64,000 nucleotides of DNA from Enterobacter asburiae (GCA_011754535.1 JAAQVN010000001.1:1240001-1304000), one strand, 5' to 3'; positions 22,324-31,893 are shown, counted from the stretch's first letter. Made by a program: numbers and translations. The notes: generated from the sequence alone by a model not told the origin.

Positions 22324-23712
22324 GTGAAAGACGCGTCATCCGCTTCAGGCCATGGTAGCGCTGAAGCTTCGTCGGATCAGAATCCGACGCTGCAACGTGG
22401 TTTGCAAAATCGACATATTCAGTTAATTGCCCTTGGCGGCGCGATCGGTACCGGGCTGTTTCTCGGCATCGGCCCCGCCATTCAGATGGCCGGCCCGGCG
22501 GTTCTGCTGGGTTACGCTATCGCCGGGATTATCGCCTTCCTGATCATGCGCCAGCTCGGCGAGATGGTCGTTGAAGAGCCGGTGTCAGGCTCCTTCGCAC
22601 ACTTTGCCTATAAATACTGGGGCCCGTTCGCCGGCTTCCTCTCCGGCTGGAACTACTGGGTGATGTTCGTGCTGGTGGGGATGGCGGAACTGACCGCCGC
22701 AGGCATCTACATGCAGTACTGGCTCCCGGACGTGCCAACGTGGATCTGGGCGGCGGCCTTCTTCATCATCATTAACGCCGTTAACCTCGTGAACGTGCGC
22801 CTGTATGGCGAAACCGAGTTCTGGTTTGCGCTGATCAAGGTGCTGGCGATTATCGGCATGATCGGTTTCGGCCTGTGGCTGCTGTTCTCCGGCCACGGCG
22901 GCGAGCGGGCCACTATCGACAACCTGTGGCAGCACGGGGGCTTCCTCGCGACCGGCTGGAAAGGGCTGATCCTCTCCCTGGCGGTGATTATGTTCTCCTT
23001 CGGCGGGCTGGAGCTGATTGGCATCACCGCTGCCGAAGCGCGCGACCCGCACAAAAGCATTCCGAAAGCGGTCAACCAGGTGGTGTACCGTATTCTGCTG
23101 TTCTACATCGGCTCGCTGGTGGTGCTGCTGGCGCTCTACCCGTGGGTGGAAGTGAAGTCCGACAGCAGCCCGTTCGTGATGATTTTCCACGATCTCAACA
23201 GCAATGTGGTGGCTTCGGCGCTGAACTTCGTCATTCTGGTGGCATCGCTGTCGGTCTATAACAGCGGTGTTTACTCCAACAGCCGCATGCTGTTTGGCCT
23301 CTCCGTGCAGGGCAACGCGCCGAAGTTTCTCACCCGCGTCAGCCGTCGCGGCGTGCCGGTGAATTCGCTATTCCTTTCCGGCGCGATTACCTCTCTGGTC
23401 GTGCTGATCAACTACCTGCTGCCGAAACAGGCCTTTGGCCTGCTGATGGCGCTGGTGGTCGCGACGCTGCTGCTGAACTGGATCATGATCTGCCTGGCGC
23501 ACCTGCGCTTTCGCGCCGCGATGCGCCGCAAGGGACGCGAGACGCAGTTTAAGGCGTTGCTCTACCCGGCAGGGAACTACATCTGTATCGCCTTCCTGGG
23601 GCTGATCCTGGCGCTGATGTGCACCATGGATGAGATGCGTCTTTCGGCAATGCTGCTGCCGGTGTGGGTGGTGTTCCTGTTTATCGCATTTAAGCTCTCG
23701 CGCAAAAAGTAG
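22324..23712 (+). CDS. pheP: phenylalanine permease PheP
   Basis: 462 residues from a GTG start. Apart from a variable N-terminal 20 residues it follows E. coli PheP almost residue for residue as I recall it: LQRGLQNRHIQLIALGGAIG, GLFLGIGPAIQMAGPAVLLG, MVVEEPVSGSFAHFAYKYWG, SFGGLELIGITAAEARDP, RMLFGLSVQGNAPKFLTRVS. Twelve membrane helices of the amino-acid-polyamine-organocation type. It imports phenylalanine with protons across the inner membrane. In E. coli ybdG follows directly; here about 5.4 kb of other genes have been inserted between pheP and ybdG. Confidence 0.95.
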   Translation: MKDASSASGHGSAEASSDQNPTLQRGLQNRHIQLIALGGAIGTGLFLGIGPAIQMAGPAVLLGYAIAGIIAFLIMRQLGEMVVEEPVSGSFAHFAYKYWGPFAGFLSGWNYWVMFVLVGMAELTAAGIYMQYWLPDVPTWIWAAAFFIIINAVNLVNVRLYGETEFWFALIKVLAIIGMIGFGLWLLFSGHGGERATIDNLWQHGGFLATGWKGLILSLAVIMFSFGGLELIGITAAEARDPHKSIPKAVNQVVYRILLFYIGSLVVLLALYPWVEVKSDSSPFVMIFHDLNSNVVASALNFVILVASLSVYNSGVYSNSRMLFGLSVQGNAPKFLTRVSRRGVPVNSLFLSGAITSLVVLINYLLPKQAFGLLMALVVATLLLNWIMICLAHLRFRAAMRRKGRETQFKALLYPAGNYICIAFLGLILALMCTMDEMRLSAMLLPVWVVFLFIAFKLSRKK

Positions 23713-23723
23713 CGCGGTTTTCT

Positions 23724-23756
23724 CCTCTCCCTGTGGGAGAGGGCCGGGGTGAGGGC
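23724..23756. repeat. REP-like palindromic element
   Basis: CTCTCCCTGTGGGAGAG followed by GGCCGGGGTGAGGGC, a hairpin plus GGGTGAGGG tail. The same theme occurs twice at 40530-40612. Such extragenic elements are scattered in Enterobacter genomes and often lie after stop codons. Confidence 0.75.
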
Positions 23757-23809
23757 ACCAGACCGCACCTGCCTTCACGCCCGGTCAGGCGAAGCAGCCA
23801 CCTGCAGTA

Positions 23810-24109
23810 TCAAATCTGAAACGCGATCCGTTTCCCATTCGGTAACGTCACATCGATGCTCATTTCACCGCCTAGCGCGCTGACATAACGTTTGAGCGTT
23901 GAAAGCCGGGGATCGTTTCCCGGCTGTTCGATTTTTGCCACAGTTGGTTGTTTTACCCCCATTGCCTCGGCCAGCTCTGTCTGCGAAACATTGAGCTCTT
24001 CCCGCAGTTGGTTCAGGGCAACAATTCTGCGCATCACTTCAACTTTAGCCGCAATACGCTCCTGACTTTCCGCGCTCTGTTGTGCCATGAGTTCTTTTAG
24101 CGTTGCCAT
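23810..24109 (-). CDS. HigA2-type antitoxin (XRE family)
   Basis: 99 residues. The C-terminal two thirds contain an XRE helix-turn-helix, LREELNVSQTELAEAMGVKQ, PTVAKIEQPGNDPRLSTLKR, followed by YVSALGGEMSIDVTLPNG. This is the standard antitoxin partner of HigB2/RelE-like toxins in proteobacteria; it binds the toxin and represses the shared promoter. It overlaps the toxin gene by 13 bases with toxin first, as is typical of hig modules. It looks intact, with AGGAGGC before its ATG. It continues to be needed only if the toxin is produced (see toxin start). Confidence 0.85.
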   Translation of the reverse strand: MATLKELMAQQSAESQERIAAKVEVMRRIVALNQLREELNVSQTELAEAMGVKQPTVAKIEQPGNDPRLSTLKRYVSALGGEMSIDVTLPNGKRIAFQI

Positions 24110-24459
24110 ATGGCCTCCTTATCCGCCAGATGTCTGCTGTACTCAACGTCAGCCAGCGTAATCATTTCGTCATAAAACCGTTTTTGATTGCAACCGGTTT
24201 TGTCTCCAGCACAGAGCACAATTGCCTTACGGTCGGGATCAAAAGCAAAAAAAGCTCTGATGGGATTTCCCGCATGTTGAATCCGTAACTCTTTCATGTT
24301 CGCATAGGCTGAAGCCTTCACGGTGTCTACGTATGGCCGCCCAAGCGTCGGGCCAAATTCAGCAAGAATATGCATTGTTGCCAGCACATCTTCTTTTAAT
24401 GCTGTTGTTTGTTCAAAGAACCATTCATCAAATCTTTCCGTTGTCTCGACATTCCAAAT
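24097..24459 (-). CDS. HigB2/RelE-like toxin with a non-standard start codon
   Basis: 120 residues if begun at the ATT at 24459-24457. The sequence IWNVETTERFDEWFFEQTTA, LATMHILAEFGPTLGRPYVD, NMKELRIQHAGNPIRAFFAF, DRKAIVLCAGDKTG is the HigB2 (phage Gp49-like) mRNA-interferase family. The frame is open from a TAA 36 bases upstream, but no ATG, GTG or TTG occurs before the conserved residues. Relatives begin MxWxVE or MIWxVE, so an ACG or ATT now stands at the start position, behind a good AGGAG. The first standard start (GTG at 24387) would remove the first helix and strand. Either translation is weak or the toxin is dead. Confidence 0.75.
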   Translation of the reverse strand: MWNVETTERFDEWFFEQTTALKEDVLATMHILAEFGPTLGRPYVDTVKASAYANMKELRIQHAGNPIRAFFAFDPDRKAIVLCAGDKTGCNQKRFYDEMITLADVEYSRHLADKEAIWQR

Positions 24460-24600
24460 CGTTTCTCCTGTAGCTTCCTCGCTGTATTATTTTATAGCCT
24501 ATTGGCTATGGCTACAATCAGAACGTCTCGTTTTGTCATACAACGAGCTTTATCGTGACCCCCCTCCCAAATCTGTTTCGATCCACAGGATTTTTAAATT

Positions 24601-24612
24601 GTAATCGATTAC
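24601..24612. promoter_or_regulatory. LacI-type operator 1
   Basis: Perfect 12-base palindrome GTAATCGATTAC with a central CG as expected for LacI-family sites. An identical copy lies 31 bases downstream. The likely binder is the LacI-family regulator at 28154-29125 at the end of this operon. Confidence 0.8.
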
Positions 24613-24631
24613 TTTTTACTTGAACTGTTTT

Positions 24632-24643
24632 GTAATCGATTAC
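24632..24643. promoter_or_regulatory. LacI-type operator 2
   Basis: Second GTAATCGATTAC palindrome, about three helical turns from the first and 21 bases before the start of the transporter gene. The pair brackets the probable promoter. Confidence 0.8.
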
Positions 24644-24663
24644 TTTTGAGGGTGGGGCTCATC

Positions 24664-25902
24664 ATGGTGTCAACAACTGAAAGTAGTGGGAAGGCGATAG
24701 CACAGCACCGGCTGCTGGTTCCGCGGCTGTCGCTGATGATGTTTTTGCAGTTTTTTATCTGGGGTAGCTGGTCGGTCACGCTCGGCCTGGTGATGACTCA
24801 GCACAACATGTCTTTGCTGATTGGCGATGCGTTCTCCGCCGGGCCAATCGCCTCTATTCTCTCGCCGTTCGTGCTTGGCATGCTGGTGGATCGCTTCTTT
24901 GCCTCGCAAAAGGTAATGGCGGTGATGCATCTCGCCGGGGCGGCGATCCTGTGGTTTGTTCCGGGCGCGCTGATTGCCGAAAACGGCGCGCTGCTGATTG
25001 GCCTGCTGTTTGGCTACACGCTCTGCTACATGCCGACGCTGGCGCTGACCAACAACATCGCGTTTCACAGCCTGGCGAACGTGGATAAAACCTTCCCGGT
25101 GGTGCGCGTGTTCGGCACCATCGGCTGGATCGTGGCGGGTATTTTCATCGGCGTTACCGGCGTGTCGGCAAGCGTCACCATCTTCCAGGTGGCGGCGGCC
25201 AGCTCCGTGCTGCTGGCGCTTTACAGCCTGACGCTGCCGCACACGCCAGCCCCGGCGAAAGGCCTGCCGGTCAAGGTGCGCGATCTCTTCTGCGCGGATG
25301 CCTTTGCGCTGCTCAAAACCCGCCACTTCTTCGTCTTCTCCGTCTGCGCGATGCTGATCTCCGTTCCGCTGGGCACCTACTACGCCTACACCGCCTCGTA
25401 TCTGGCGGATGCCGGAATTGCCGACGTCAGCACCGCCATGTCGTTCGGGCAGATGTCCGAGATCGTCTTCATGCTGGTCATTCCGCTGTTGTTCCGCCGC
25501 CTGGGCGTGAAGGTGATGCTGCTGATCGGCATGCTGGCGTGGTTCGTGCGTTACGCCATGTTCGCGCTGGGCGTCAGCGAAGAAGGACGCATCCTGCTGT
25601 ACCTCGGCATTCTGCTTCACGGCGTCTGCTACGATTTCTTCTTTGTCGTCGGCTTTATCTACACCGACCGCGTGGCGGGCGAGAAGGTGAAAGGCCAGGC
25701 CCAGAGCATGATCGTCATGTTCACCTACGGCATCGGCATGCTGCTCGGCTCGCAGATTTCCGGCGCGCTCTATAACCGCCTGGTGGCCGGGCAGACCGTG
25801 CCGCAGGCGTGGGTGACATTCTGGTGGATTCCGGCGGTGGCTGCCGCGGCGATCGCGCTGATTTTCCTTCTCACGTTTAAGTATGACGATGACAAGGCGT
25901 AA
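24664..25902 (+). CDS. nucleoside:H+ symporter family (NHS) transporter
   Basis: 412 residues from the ATG at 24664. Twelve membrane helices. The signature PRLSLMMFLQFFIWGSWSVT, then DRFFASQKVMAVMHLAGA, TLALTNNIAFHSL, FPVVRVFGTIGWIVAG and FTYGIGMLLG matches the NupG/XapB/YegT branch of the major facilitator superfamily. It imports nucleosides or, in such sugar operons, a glycoside. It is the first gene of an operon with an isomerase and a dehydrogenase and lies behind two LacI-type operators. The substrate is therefore more likely a sugar derivative than a nucleoside. A longer frame starts at a TTG 18 bases upstream. Confidence 0.82.
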   Translation: MVSTTESSGKAIAQHRLLVPRLSLMMFLQFFIWGSWSVTLGLVMTQHNMSLLIGDAFSAGPIASILSPFVLGMLVDRFFASQKVMAVMHLAGAAILWFVPGALIAENGALLIGLLFGYTLCYMPTLALTNNIAFHSLANVDKTFPVVRVFGTIGWIVAGIFIGVTGVSASVTIFQVAAASSVLLALYSLTLPHTPAPAKGLPVKVRDLFCADAFALLKTRHFFVFSVCAMLISVPLGTYYAYTASYLADAGIADVSTAMSFGQMSEIVFMLVIPLLFRRLGVKVMLLIGMLAWFVRYAMFALGVSEEGRILLYLGILLHGVCYDFFFVVGFIYTDRVAGEKVKGQAQSMIVMFTYGIGMLLGSQISGALYNRLVAGQTVPQAWVTFWWIPAVAAAAIALIFLLTFKYDDDKA

Positions 25903-25917
25903 TGTTCAGGAGGTGGT

Positions 25918-26943
25918 ATGAGGACGATAAAAGGACCCGGCATTTTTCTGTCTCAGTTTATTGGCGCAGAAGCGCCGTTTAATTCGCTCGACGGGCTGGC
26001 TGAATGGGCGGCAGGTAAAGGTTATAAAGCGGTGCAGATCCCCTGCAACCATCCGCATATTTTTGACGTCGAGAAAGCGGCTGAGAGCCAGGCCTACTGC
26101 GATGACATCACCGCTAAGCTGGCCGCGCACGGGCTGGTTATCAGCGAACTGTCGACCCATCTGGAAGGGCAGCTTGTCGCGGTAAACCCGATTTACAGCG
26201 ACGCGTTTGATCACTTCGCGCCCACGTCCGTGCGCGGTAACGATGCGGCGCGCCGGGCGTGGGCCACGGAGAAGCTGAAACAGGCGGCGGTCGCCTCGGC
26301 CAGATTAGGCCTAAAAGCGCACGCCACCTTCTCCGGCTCACTGGCCTGGCCGTTTTTCTACCCGTGGCCGCCGCATAACGAACAGCGTTTTCAGGAAGCG
26401 TTCGGGGAGCTGGCAAACCGCTGGCGGCCGATTCTGGATACCTTCGACGAGCAGGGGGTGGACGTCTGCTTTGAGTTGCATCCGGGGGAAGATCTGCACG
26501 ACGGCGTGACCTTCGAGCGTTTTCTGGCGCTGGTGGATAACCACCCACGCTGCAACATTCTCTTTGATCCGAGCCACATGCTGTTGCAGCAGATGGACTA
26601 CCTGACCTTCATCGACATCTACCACGCGCGCATCAGGGCGTTCCATGTGAAGGATGCGGAGTTCCGCCCGAACGGGCGCAGCGGCGCGTACGGCGGCTAC
26701 CAGCCGTGGATCAACCGCGCCGGACGCTTCCGGTCGCTCGGCGACGGGCAGATCGACTTTAAGGGCATTTTCAGCAAGCTGACCCAGTACGACTATGACG
26801 GCTGGGCGGTGCTGGAGTGGGAGTGCTGTCTGAAGGACGGGGATACCGGCGCGCGCGAAGGCAGCGAGTTTATCCGCCGCCACATCATTCCGGTCTCCGG
26901 GCGCGCGTTTGATGATTTCGCCGCTGGAGGCAAGCATGATTAA
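25918..26943 (+). CDS. sugar phosphate isomerase/epimerase family protein (TIM barrel)
   Basis: 341 residues with AGGAGG before the ATG. Xylose-isomerase-like TIM barrel of the AP_endonuc_2 family: LAEWAAGKGYKAVQIPCNHP, HGLVISELSTHLEGQLV, VCFELHPGEDLHDG, NILFDPSHMLLQQMD, IRAFHVKDAEF and WAVLEWECC supply the metal-binding Glu, Asp, His and Glu residues at strand ends. Relatives catalyse isomerisation or epimerisation of keto sugars and cyclitols. Together with the next gene, a Gfo/Idh/MocA oxidoreductase that overlaps it by eight bases, it probably handles an oxidised glycoside or inositol-type compound. The exact substrate cannot be read from the sequence. Confidence 0.82.
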   Translation: MRTIKGPGIFLSQFIGAEAPFNSLDGLAEWAAGKGYKAVQIPCNHPHIFDVEKAAESQAYCDDITAKLAAHGLVISELSTHLEGQLVAVNPIYSDAFDHFAPTSVRGNDAARRAWATEKLKQAAVASARLGLKAHATFSGSLAWPFFYPWPPHNEQRFQEAFGELANRWRPILDTFDEQGVDVCFELHPGEDLHDGVTFERFLALVDNHPRCNILFDPSHMLLQQMDYLTFIDIYHARIRAFHVKDAEFRPNGRSGAYGGYQPWINRAGRFRSLGDGQIDFKGIFSKLTQYDYDGWAVLEWECCLKDGDTGAREGSEFIRRHIIPVSGRAFDDFAAGGKHD

Positions 26944-28078
26944 CGTCGGAATTATCGGCAGCGGGTTTATCGGCCCGGCGCATATCGAGGCGCTGCGGCG
27001 TCTCGGATACGTGCAGGTTGTGGCCCTCTGCGACGGCACGCTTGCCAAAGCGCAGGAAAAAGCGCGTCAGCTTAACGTGCCGCACGCGTACGGCAGCGTT
27101 GAGGAACTGCTCGCACACCCCGATCTGCACGTGGTGCACAACTGCACGCCTAACCACCTGCACGCGGAGATTAACCGCCAGATCCTGCGCGCGGGCAAGC
27201 ACGTGTTTTCCGAAAAGCCGCTGTGCATGACCCCGGACGAGGCGCGCGAGCTGGTGGCGCTGGCGGATCAGACGGGCGCGGTGCACGGCGTGAGCTTTGT
27301 CTATCGCCAGTTTGCGATGGTGCGCCAGGCGGAGAGCATGATGCGTGCGGGCAGCGTCGGGCGGCTGTTTGCCTCGCACGGCAGCTATCTGCAGGACTGG
27401 ATGCTGCTGGAAACCGACTATAACTGGCGGGTAGATGCCGCGCTGGGCGGCGCATCACGCGCGGTGGCGGACATCGGCTCCCACTGGTGCGACACGGTGC
27501 AGTTCGTCACCGGGCGGCGCATTACCGAGGTGATGGCGGATCTCTCCATCGTCTGGCCGACGCGCAGGGCCAGCAAAGGCGGGAATCAAACTTTCTCCCA
27601 CGACGAGCGGGCGGAGTATGAAGACAAACCGGTCACCACCGAAGATTTCGGCTCGGTGCTGTTCCGCTTCGACGACGGCAGCAAGGGCAGCTTTAGCGTC
27701 TCGCAGGTGAGCGCCGGGCGTAAAAACCGCCTGACGTTTGAGGTCAACGGCAGCGAGCGGTCGCTGGCGTGGGATCAGGAGGTGCCGCAGCAGCTGTGGA
27801 TCGGCCATCGCGCGCAGGCCAACCAGACGCTCACCGACGATCCGGGGCTGATGAACCCTGACGTGGCCGACAGCGCCCACTTCCCCGGCGGACATATCGA
27901 AGGCTGGCCGGACGCCTTCAAAAATATGATGGCGCAGTTCTACCGCGCCGTGCAGGCGGGCGCGATGCCGGATACGCCGCAGTTTGCGACGTTTCACGAT
28001 GGCGCAAATGTGATGTATATCATTGATGCTATTGTGAAAAGCCATCAACAGCAGCGCTGGGTGCGCGTGGAACAATAA
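26936..28078 (+). CDS. Gfo/Idh/MocA family oxidoreductase
   Basis: 380 residues from the ATG at 26936, which overlaps the preceding gene and has GGAGG upstream. The Rossmann fold begins INVGIIGSGFIGPAHIEALR. Next come VVHNCTPNHLHAEINRQIL, the conserved HVFSEKPLCMTPDEA with the catalytic lysine, and AVADIGSHWCDTVQFVTGR with the family's Asp and His. NAD(P)-dependent oxidation or reduction of a sugar carbon is expected. Paired with a TIM-barrel isomerase and transporter, it resembles pathways that oxidise glycosides at C3 or degrade inositols. A small hairpin follows, then the regulator. Confidence 0.88.
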   Translation: MINVGIIGSGFIGPAHIEALRRLGYVQVVALCDGTLAKAQEKARQLNVPHAYGSVEELLAHPDLHVVHNCTPNHLHAEINRQILRAGKHVFSEKPLCMTPDEARELVALADQTGAVHGVSFVYRQFAMVRQAESMMRAGSVGRLFASHGSYLQDWMLLETDYNWRVDAALGGASRAVADIGSHWCDTVQFVTGRRITEVMADLSIVWPTRRASKGGNQTFSHDERAEYEDKPVTTEDFGSVLFRFDDGSKGSFSVSQVSAGRKNRLTFEVNGSERSLAWDQEVPQQLWIGHRAQANQTLTDDPGLMNPDVADSAHFPGGHIEGWPDAFKNMMAQFYRAVQAGAMPDTPQFATFHDGANVMYIIDAIVKSHQQQRWVRVEQ

Positions 28079-28082
28079 CGCG

Positions 28083-28102
28083 TTGCCCGGTTCGCCGGGC
28101 AA
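28083..28102 (+). terminator. hairpin between the oxidoreductase and the LacI gene
   Basis: Stem TTGCCCGG / CCGGGCAA closed by a TTCG loop, followed by TAAATTTA. Probably a partial terminator or processing site, so the regulator could be co-transcribed or have its own promoter. Confidence 0.6.
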
Positions 28103-28153
28103 TAAATTTATGGTAGCCTGCACAAAACGCTAACCGCAGGATGTGTCGTCGCT

Positions 28154-29125
28154 ATGTCAATTCAGAAAATCGCTCAGCTGGCCGGGGTCTCCGTGGCGAC
28201 GGTCTCCCGCGTGCTGAATAACAGCGACACCGTGAAGGCGAAAAACCGCGAGCGCGTTCTGCGGGCGATTCAGGAGAGTAACTACCAGCCAAACCTGCTC
28301 GCCCGTCAGCTGCGCACCGCCCGCAGCTATATGATCCTGGTGATGGTGTCCAACATTGCCAACCCGTTCTGCGCCGAAGTGGTGAAGGGCATCGAGGCCG
28401 AGGCCGAGAAAAACGGCTACCGCATTCTGCTGTGCAACTCTGGCTCGGACATCGAGCGCTCCCGCTCGGGCTTAAGCCTGCTCTCCGGCAAAATCGTCGA
28501 CGGCATTATCACCATGGACGCCTTCTCGAAGCTGCCGGAACTGGCCGCGCTGATTGGTTCTGCACCGTGGGTGCAGTGCGCCGAATACGCCGATGCGGGC
28601 GCGGTCTCCTGCGTCGGCATCAATGATGTGGACGCTTCACAGCATGCCGTCAGCCAGCTGGCCGACGGCGGCCGCAAGCGTATCGCGATGATCAACCACG
28701 ATCTCAGCTACAAATATGCCCGCCTGCGCGAGCGGGGCTACAAAAGCGTGATCCACCTGCGGGATCTGGACTATCAGGCGGTGGAGTATGCCAGCGATCT
28801 CAGCTCCGGCGCGGGCATGGCCGCGATGCAAAATCTGCTAAAAGAAAACCCGCCGGATGCGGTATTTGCCGTTTCCGACACGCTGGCGGCGGGCGCGCTG
28901 CGTGCTATTCAGCAGGCCGGGCTGCGGGTGCCGGAGGATATCGCGGTCGTGGGCTTTGACGGCACCGAGCTCGCGGAGATGATTTCGCTCACCACCATCG
29001 AACAGCCGTCGCGGGATATCGGGCGCAAGGCGGTCGAGCTGCTCTTAAATAAGATCGACAACCCGGATGCGCCCACGGAGAGGGTGATGATGGACTGGCG
29101 CTTTATTTCCCGCGCCAGCACCTGA
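28154..29125 (+). CDS. LacI-family repressor of the adjacent sugar operon
   Basis: 323 residues. The DNA-binding headpiece is SIQKIAQLAGVSVATVSRVL with the hinge NYQPNLLARQLRTARS, followed by a periplasmic-binding-protein-like core (ILVMVSNIANPFCAEVVKGI, DGIITMDAF, AVFAVSDTLAAGALRAIQQA, VVGFDGTELAEMISLTTIEQ). It should bind the two GTAATCGATTAC sites at 24601 and 24632 and release them on binding the operon's substrate or a derivative. Its stop abuts the convergent ybdG stop with no gap. Confidence 0.9.
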   Translation: MSIQKIAQLAGVSVATVSRVLNNSDTVKAKNRERVLRAIQESNYQPNLLARQLRTARSYMILVMVSNIANPFCAEVVKGIEAEAEKNGYRILLCNSGSDIERSRSGLSLLSGKIVDGIITMDAFSKLPELAALIGSAPWVQCAEYADAGAVSCVGINDVDASQHAVSQLADGGRKRIAMINHDLSYKYARLRERGYKSVIHLRDLDYQAVEYASDLSSGAGMAAMQNLLKENPPDAVFAVSDTLAAGALRAIQQAGLRVPEDIAVVGFDGTELAEMISLTTIEQPSRDIGRKAVELLLNKIDNPDAPTERVMMDWRFISRAST

Positions 29126-30370
29126 TTATTGCGCGATGACGCCCGCCAGGGAGCGAATATCGTTCCCGGTTGGCGACTGGTGAATGCGCAGACCAAATTC
29201 ATCCACCACCGCAAAAATATGATCGAAGATGTCGGCCTGAATTTCCTCATATTCCGCCCAGACCACTGTGTTGGTGAAGGCATATATTTCAATCGGCAGG
29301 CCGTTGGCGTCCGGTGCGAGCTGGCGCACCATCAGCGTCATATCTTTGCGGATGCGCGGGTGGTTGCGCAGATATTCATTCAGGTAGGCGCGGAAGGTGC
29401 CGATATTGGTCATCTTGCGCAGATTTAATACTGATTCCCCTTCACCGTTCTTCTGATTCCACAGGCTAATTTCCTCATGACGCGCGGCCAGATAGGGCTT
29501 CAGCAGCTTCGCCTGAATCAGCTTCTGCTGCTCCTGCTCGTCGAGGAAATGAATGCTGGTGGTATCAATATTCAGGCTGCGCTTAATGCGTCGCCCGCCG
29601 GAGGCAGACATGCCGCTCCAGTTAATAAAGGCGTCAGAGACCAGCGCCCACGTCGGGATGGTGGTGATGGTGTTATCAAAGTTGCGCACCTTAACGGTGG
29701 TCAGGCCGATATCCGTCACCGTGCCGTTGGCGCCGTACTTCGGCATCTCCAGCCAGTCGCCGAGCTTGAGCATGTCGTTGGCGGAGAGCTGAATACCCGC
29801 CACCAGTCCGAGTATCGGGTCTTTAAACACCAGCATCAGAACGGCGGCCATGGCGCCCAGACCGCTTATCAGAATCGCCGGGGACTGGCCGATCAGCAGG
29901 GAAATAATCAATATCCCCACCAGGATGGCGCTCACCAGCTTGATGCCCTGGAAGATCCCTTTCAGCGGCAGCTGTGATGCGGTGGCCATTTTCTGCGACA
30001 GGTTAAAAATCACGTCCAGCAGCGAGAAGAAGGAGAGCAGGGCATACACCATCACCCACAGCTTCGCGCAGGTGGTGAGCATTTCCGCCGCTTCGCTGCC
30101 TTTTTGCAGCCACAGCACCGCCTGAACGTTGACGATTATCCCCTGAAGGGTAAAGGCCAGACGGTGAAATAATTTATTCTGGGTAATGATCTGCAACCAT
30201 AAATGGCTGCTGGCCTGCGCGCGTTTCTCAAATGCGCGCAGCACCACTTTGTGAAGAATAAAATGAACGATGATGGCGGTAAGAAAAATAATACCAAAGA
30301 TAATCACTAAAGAGGTGGTGTGATTAATTTCAATGCCTAACTCTTCAACATGAGCAATTAATTCCTGCAT
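29126..30370 (-). CDS. ybdG: YbdG, MscS-family mechanosensitive channel
   Basis: 414 residues from the ATG at 30370 with AGGAGAT upstream; the longer frame is not needed. It matches E. coli YbdG closely as I recall it: [94 protein letters not shown]. Five membrane helices, with the pore helix [20 protein letters not shown] and a cytoplasmic MscS beta domain plus the YbdG-specific C-terminal insertion. It opens under hypo-osmotic stress. It is a core gene next to pheP in E. coli, which anchors the synteny here. Confidence 0.95.
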   Translation of the reverse strand: MQELIAHVEELGIEINHTTSLVIIFGIIFLTAIIVHFILHKVVLRAFEKRAQASSHLWLQIITQNKLFHRLAFTLQGIIVNVQAVLWLQKGSEAAEMLTTCAKLWVMVYALLSFFSLLDVIFNLSQKMATASQLPLKGIFQGIKLVSAILVGILIISLLIGQSPAILISGLGAMAAVLMLVFKDPILGLVAGIQLSANDMLKLGDWLEMPKYGANGTVTDIGLTTVKVRNFDNTITTIPTWALVSDAFINWSGMSASGGRRIKRSLNIDTTSIHFLDEQEQQKLIQAKLLKPYLAARHEEISLWNQKNGEGESVLNLRKMTNIGTFRAYLNEYLRNHPRIRKDMTLMVRQLAPDANGLPIEIYAFTNTVVWAEYEEIQADIFDHIFAVVDEFGLRIHQSPTGNDIRSLAGVIAQ

Positions 30371-30435
30371 AACATCTCCTGTATTGTTGCAGCCCCATAA
30401 TGGCGGCTGCGGATCTATTATGCAAATTCGCGGGC

Positions 30436-31872
30436 TTATTTGGCGGCCTGGCAGACCTTCGCCACCGGCAGGCACAGCCTGCGACGCATACGAATTGTCG
30501 CCAGCGCCAGGATAACCATCAGGCCGGTTTCTACCGCCAGGAAAAGGTTAATCGCTTGCGCGTAATTTCCGTGATAATTCTGCAGCCCGTGTAGCAAAAT
30601 CGCGCCGAAAATGGCCGGGCCCAGCCCCAGCGCGGCCTGCTGCAGCGTGCTGAGAATGGCGCTCGCGGCCCCCGCGTCATCGGGCTGAATATCTCGCATC
30701 CCGATGCGGTAAAAGCTGTTTACAATCAGCGCCTGGCCGTAGCCTACCAGCCCGGTGGCAGGCGCCAGCGTCAGCGCAGTATTTTGCAATCCCCAGTAGC
30801 GGAACGTGACGATCAGCGCCAGCAGGCCGATTATCTGTATTGCCAGACCCGTCAGCAGAATCGTGCTGGTGCTGTAGCGGGCAATCAGCCTCGGCGCGAA
30901 CCATGCGGAGATAAAATAGGTCACGCCAAGGGCGATAAAACTGTTCCCGGACTGCCACGGCGCCATCCCCAGCCCGGTCTGCATGGTCAGCGCCATGCAG
31001 AACATAAACCCGGACCAGACGCTGAAAAAGAGCAGCGCAATCACGATGCCAAAGCGAACGCTGCGAAGCTGAAGCAGACGCGGCGGGATCAGTGGATGGG
31101 CATTCCCACGCTCCTTTTTGCGCGCATTCTGCGCCATCAGCCAGGCCAGCGGAATAATGATAAGAAGCATAACCTTAAGCGACCACGGCCAGTGCTGCTG
31201 TGGGCCGAGCGCCATCGGGAACAGCAGACAGCAAAGAATGATCGCCAGCAGCACGGTGCCCGGCCAGTCGATGCGCGACGGCGTCTCACGGCGGGTTTCC
31301 GGCACGTAGCGGCGGCTTAACGCCAGCACCATCAGACAAATCGGTACGTTGATAAAGAAGGCGTTACGCCAGCCCAGCCCGGCGATATCCGCCGACACCA
31401 GCCAGCCGCCGCCCATCTGGCCCACGATAAACGCAATCCCGCCGATGCCGCCAAACAGGCTTATGGCTTTCGCGTGGGCGCTGCCTTTTAGCGTGACGTG
31501 CAGCGTCGCGAGAATCTGCGGCATAATCAGCGCTGCCCCCGCGCCCTGAACGATGCGCGCGGCCAGCAGCTGTTCAATGTTTCCCGCCATCCCGCACAGC
31601 AGCGAGGCCAGGCCAAAAACTGCCACGCCCCACATAAACAGGCGACGGCGGCCAAGGTTATCTCCCAGCTTGCTGCCGAGCGCGAGGCAGACGGCAAAGG
31701 CCACGCCGTAGAGGGCGACAATCAGCTCTAGCTCGGTGGCGGTAGCCTGCAGTGAATGGGTGATAGCGTCCAGCGCCACATTGGTGATTGAGGTATCAAT
31801 CATGGGCAGCATCTGGCCGGTCAACAGCAGTATCAGGCCTGCGCGGCCCGGTGAAACAACTGACGTATTCAT
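30436..31872 (-). CDS. DHA2-type MFS drug efflux transporter
   Basis: 478 residues and 14 predicted membrane helices. Motifs: [20 protein letters not shown] near the start (motif D1), [17 protein letters not shown] (motif A), [13 protein letters not shown] (motif B) and [19 protein letters not shown] (motif C, antiporter signature). These define the DHA2 drug:H+ antiporter family, which exports quaternary cations, dyes and similar toxic compounds. A divergent MmyB-like regulator begins 107 bases away across two inverted repeats, so it is probably the local controller. Confidence 0.85.
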   Translation of the reverse strand: MNTSVVSPGRAGLILLLTGQMLPMIDTSITNVALDAITHSLQATATELELIVALYGVAFAVCLALGSKLGDNLGRRRLFMWGVAVFGLASLLCGMAGNIEQLLAARIVQGAGAALIMPQILATLHVTLKGSAHAKAISLFGGIGGIAFIVGQMGGGWLVSADIAGLGWRNAFFINVPICLMVLALSRRYVPETRRETPSRIDWPGTVLLAIILCCLLFPMALGPQQHWPWSLKVMLLIIIPLAWLMAQNARKKERGNAHPLIPPRLLQLRSVRFGIVIALLFFSVWSGFMFCMALTMQTGLGMAPWQSGNSFIALGVTYFISAWFAPRLIARYSTSTILLTGLAIQIIGLLALIVTFRYWGLQNTALTLAPATGLVGYGQALIVNSFYRIGMRDIQPDDAGAASAILSTLQQAALGLGPAIFGAILLHGLQNYHGNYAQAINLFLAVETGLMVILALATIRMRRRLCLPVAKVCQAAK

Positions 31873-31893
31873 GGTAACTCCATTGCGTCATTC

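Noticed and set aside
24601..24643. Repeated GTAATCGATTAC considered as a short CRISPR or phage attachment repeat
   Set aside because: Only two copies, palindromic, in a promoter and with a LacI-type centre, so operators explain it better. No CRISPR-like array was seen anywhere in the window.
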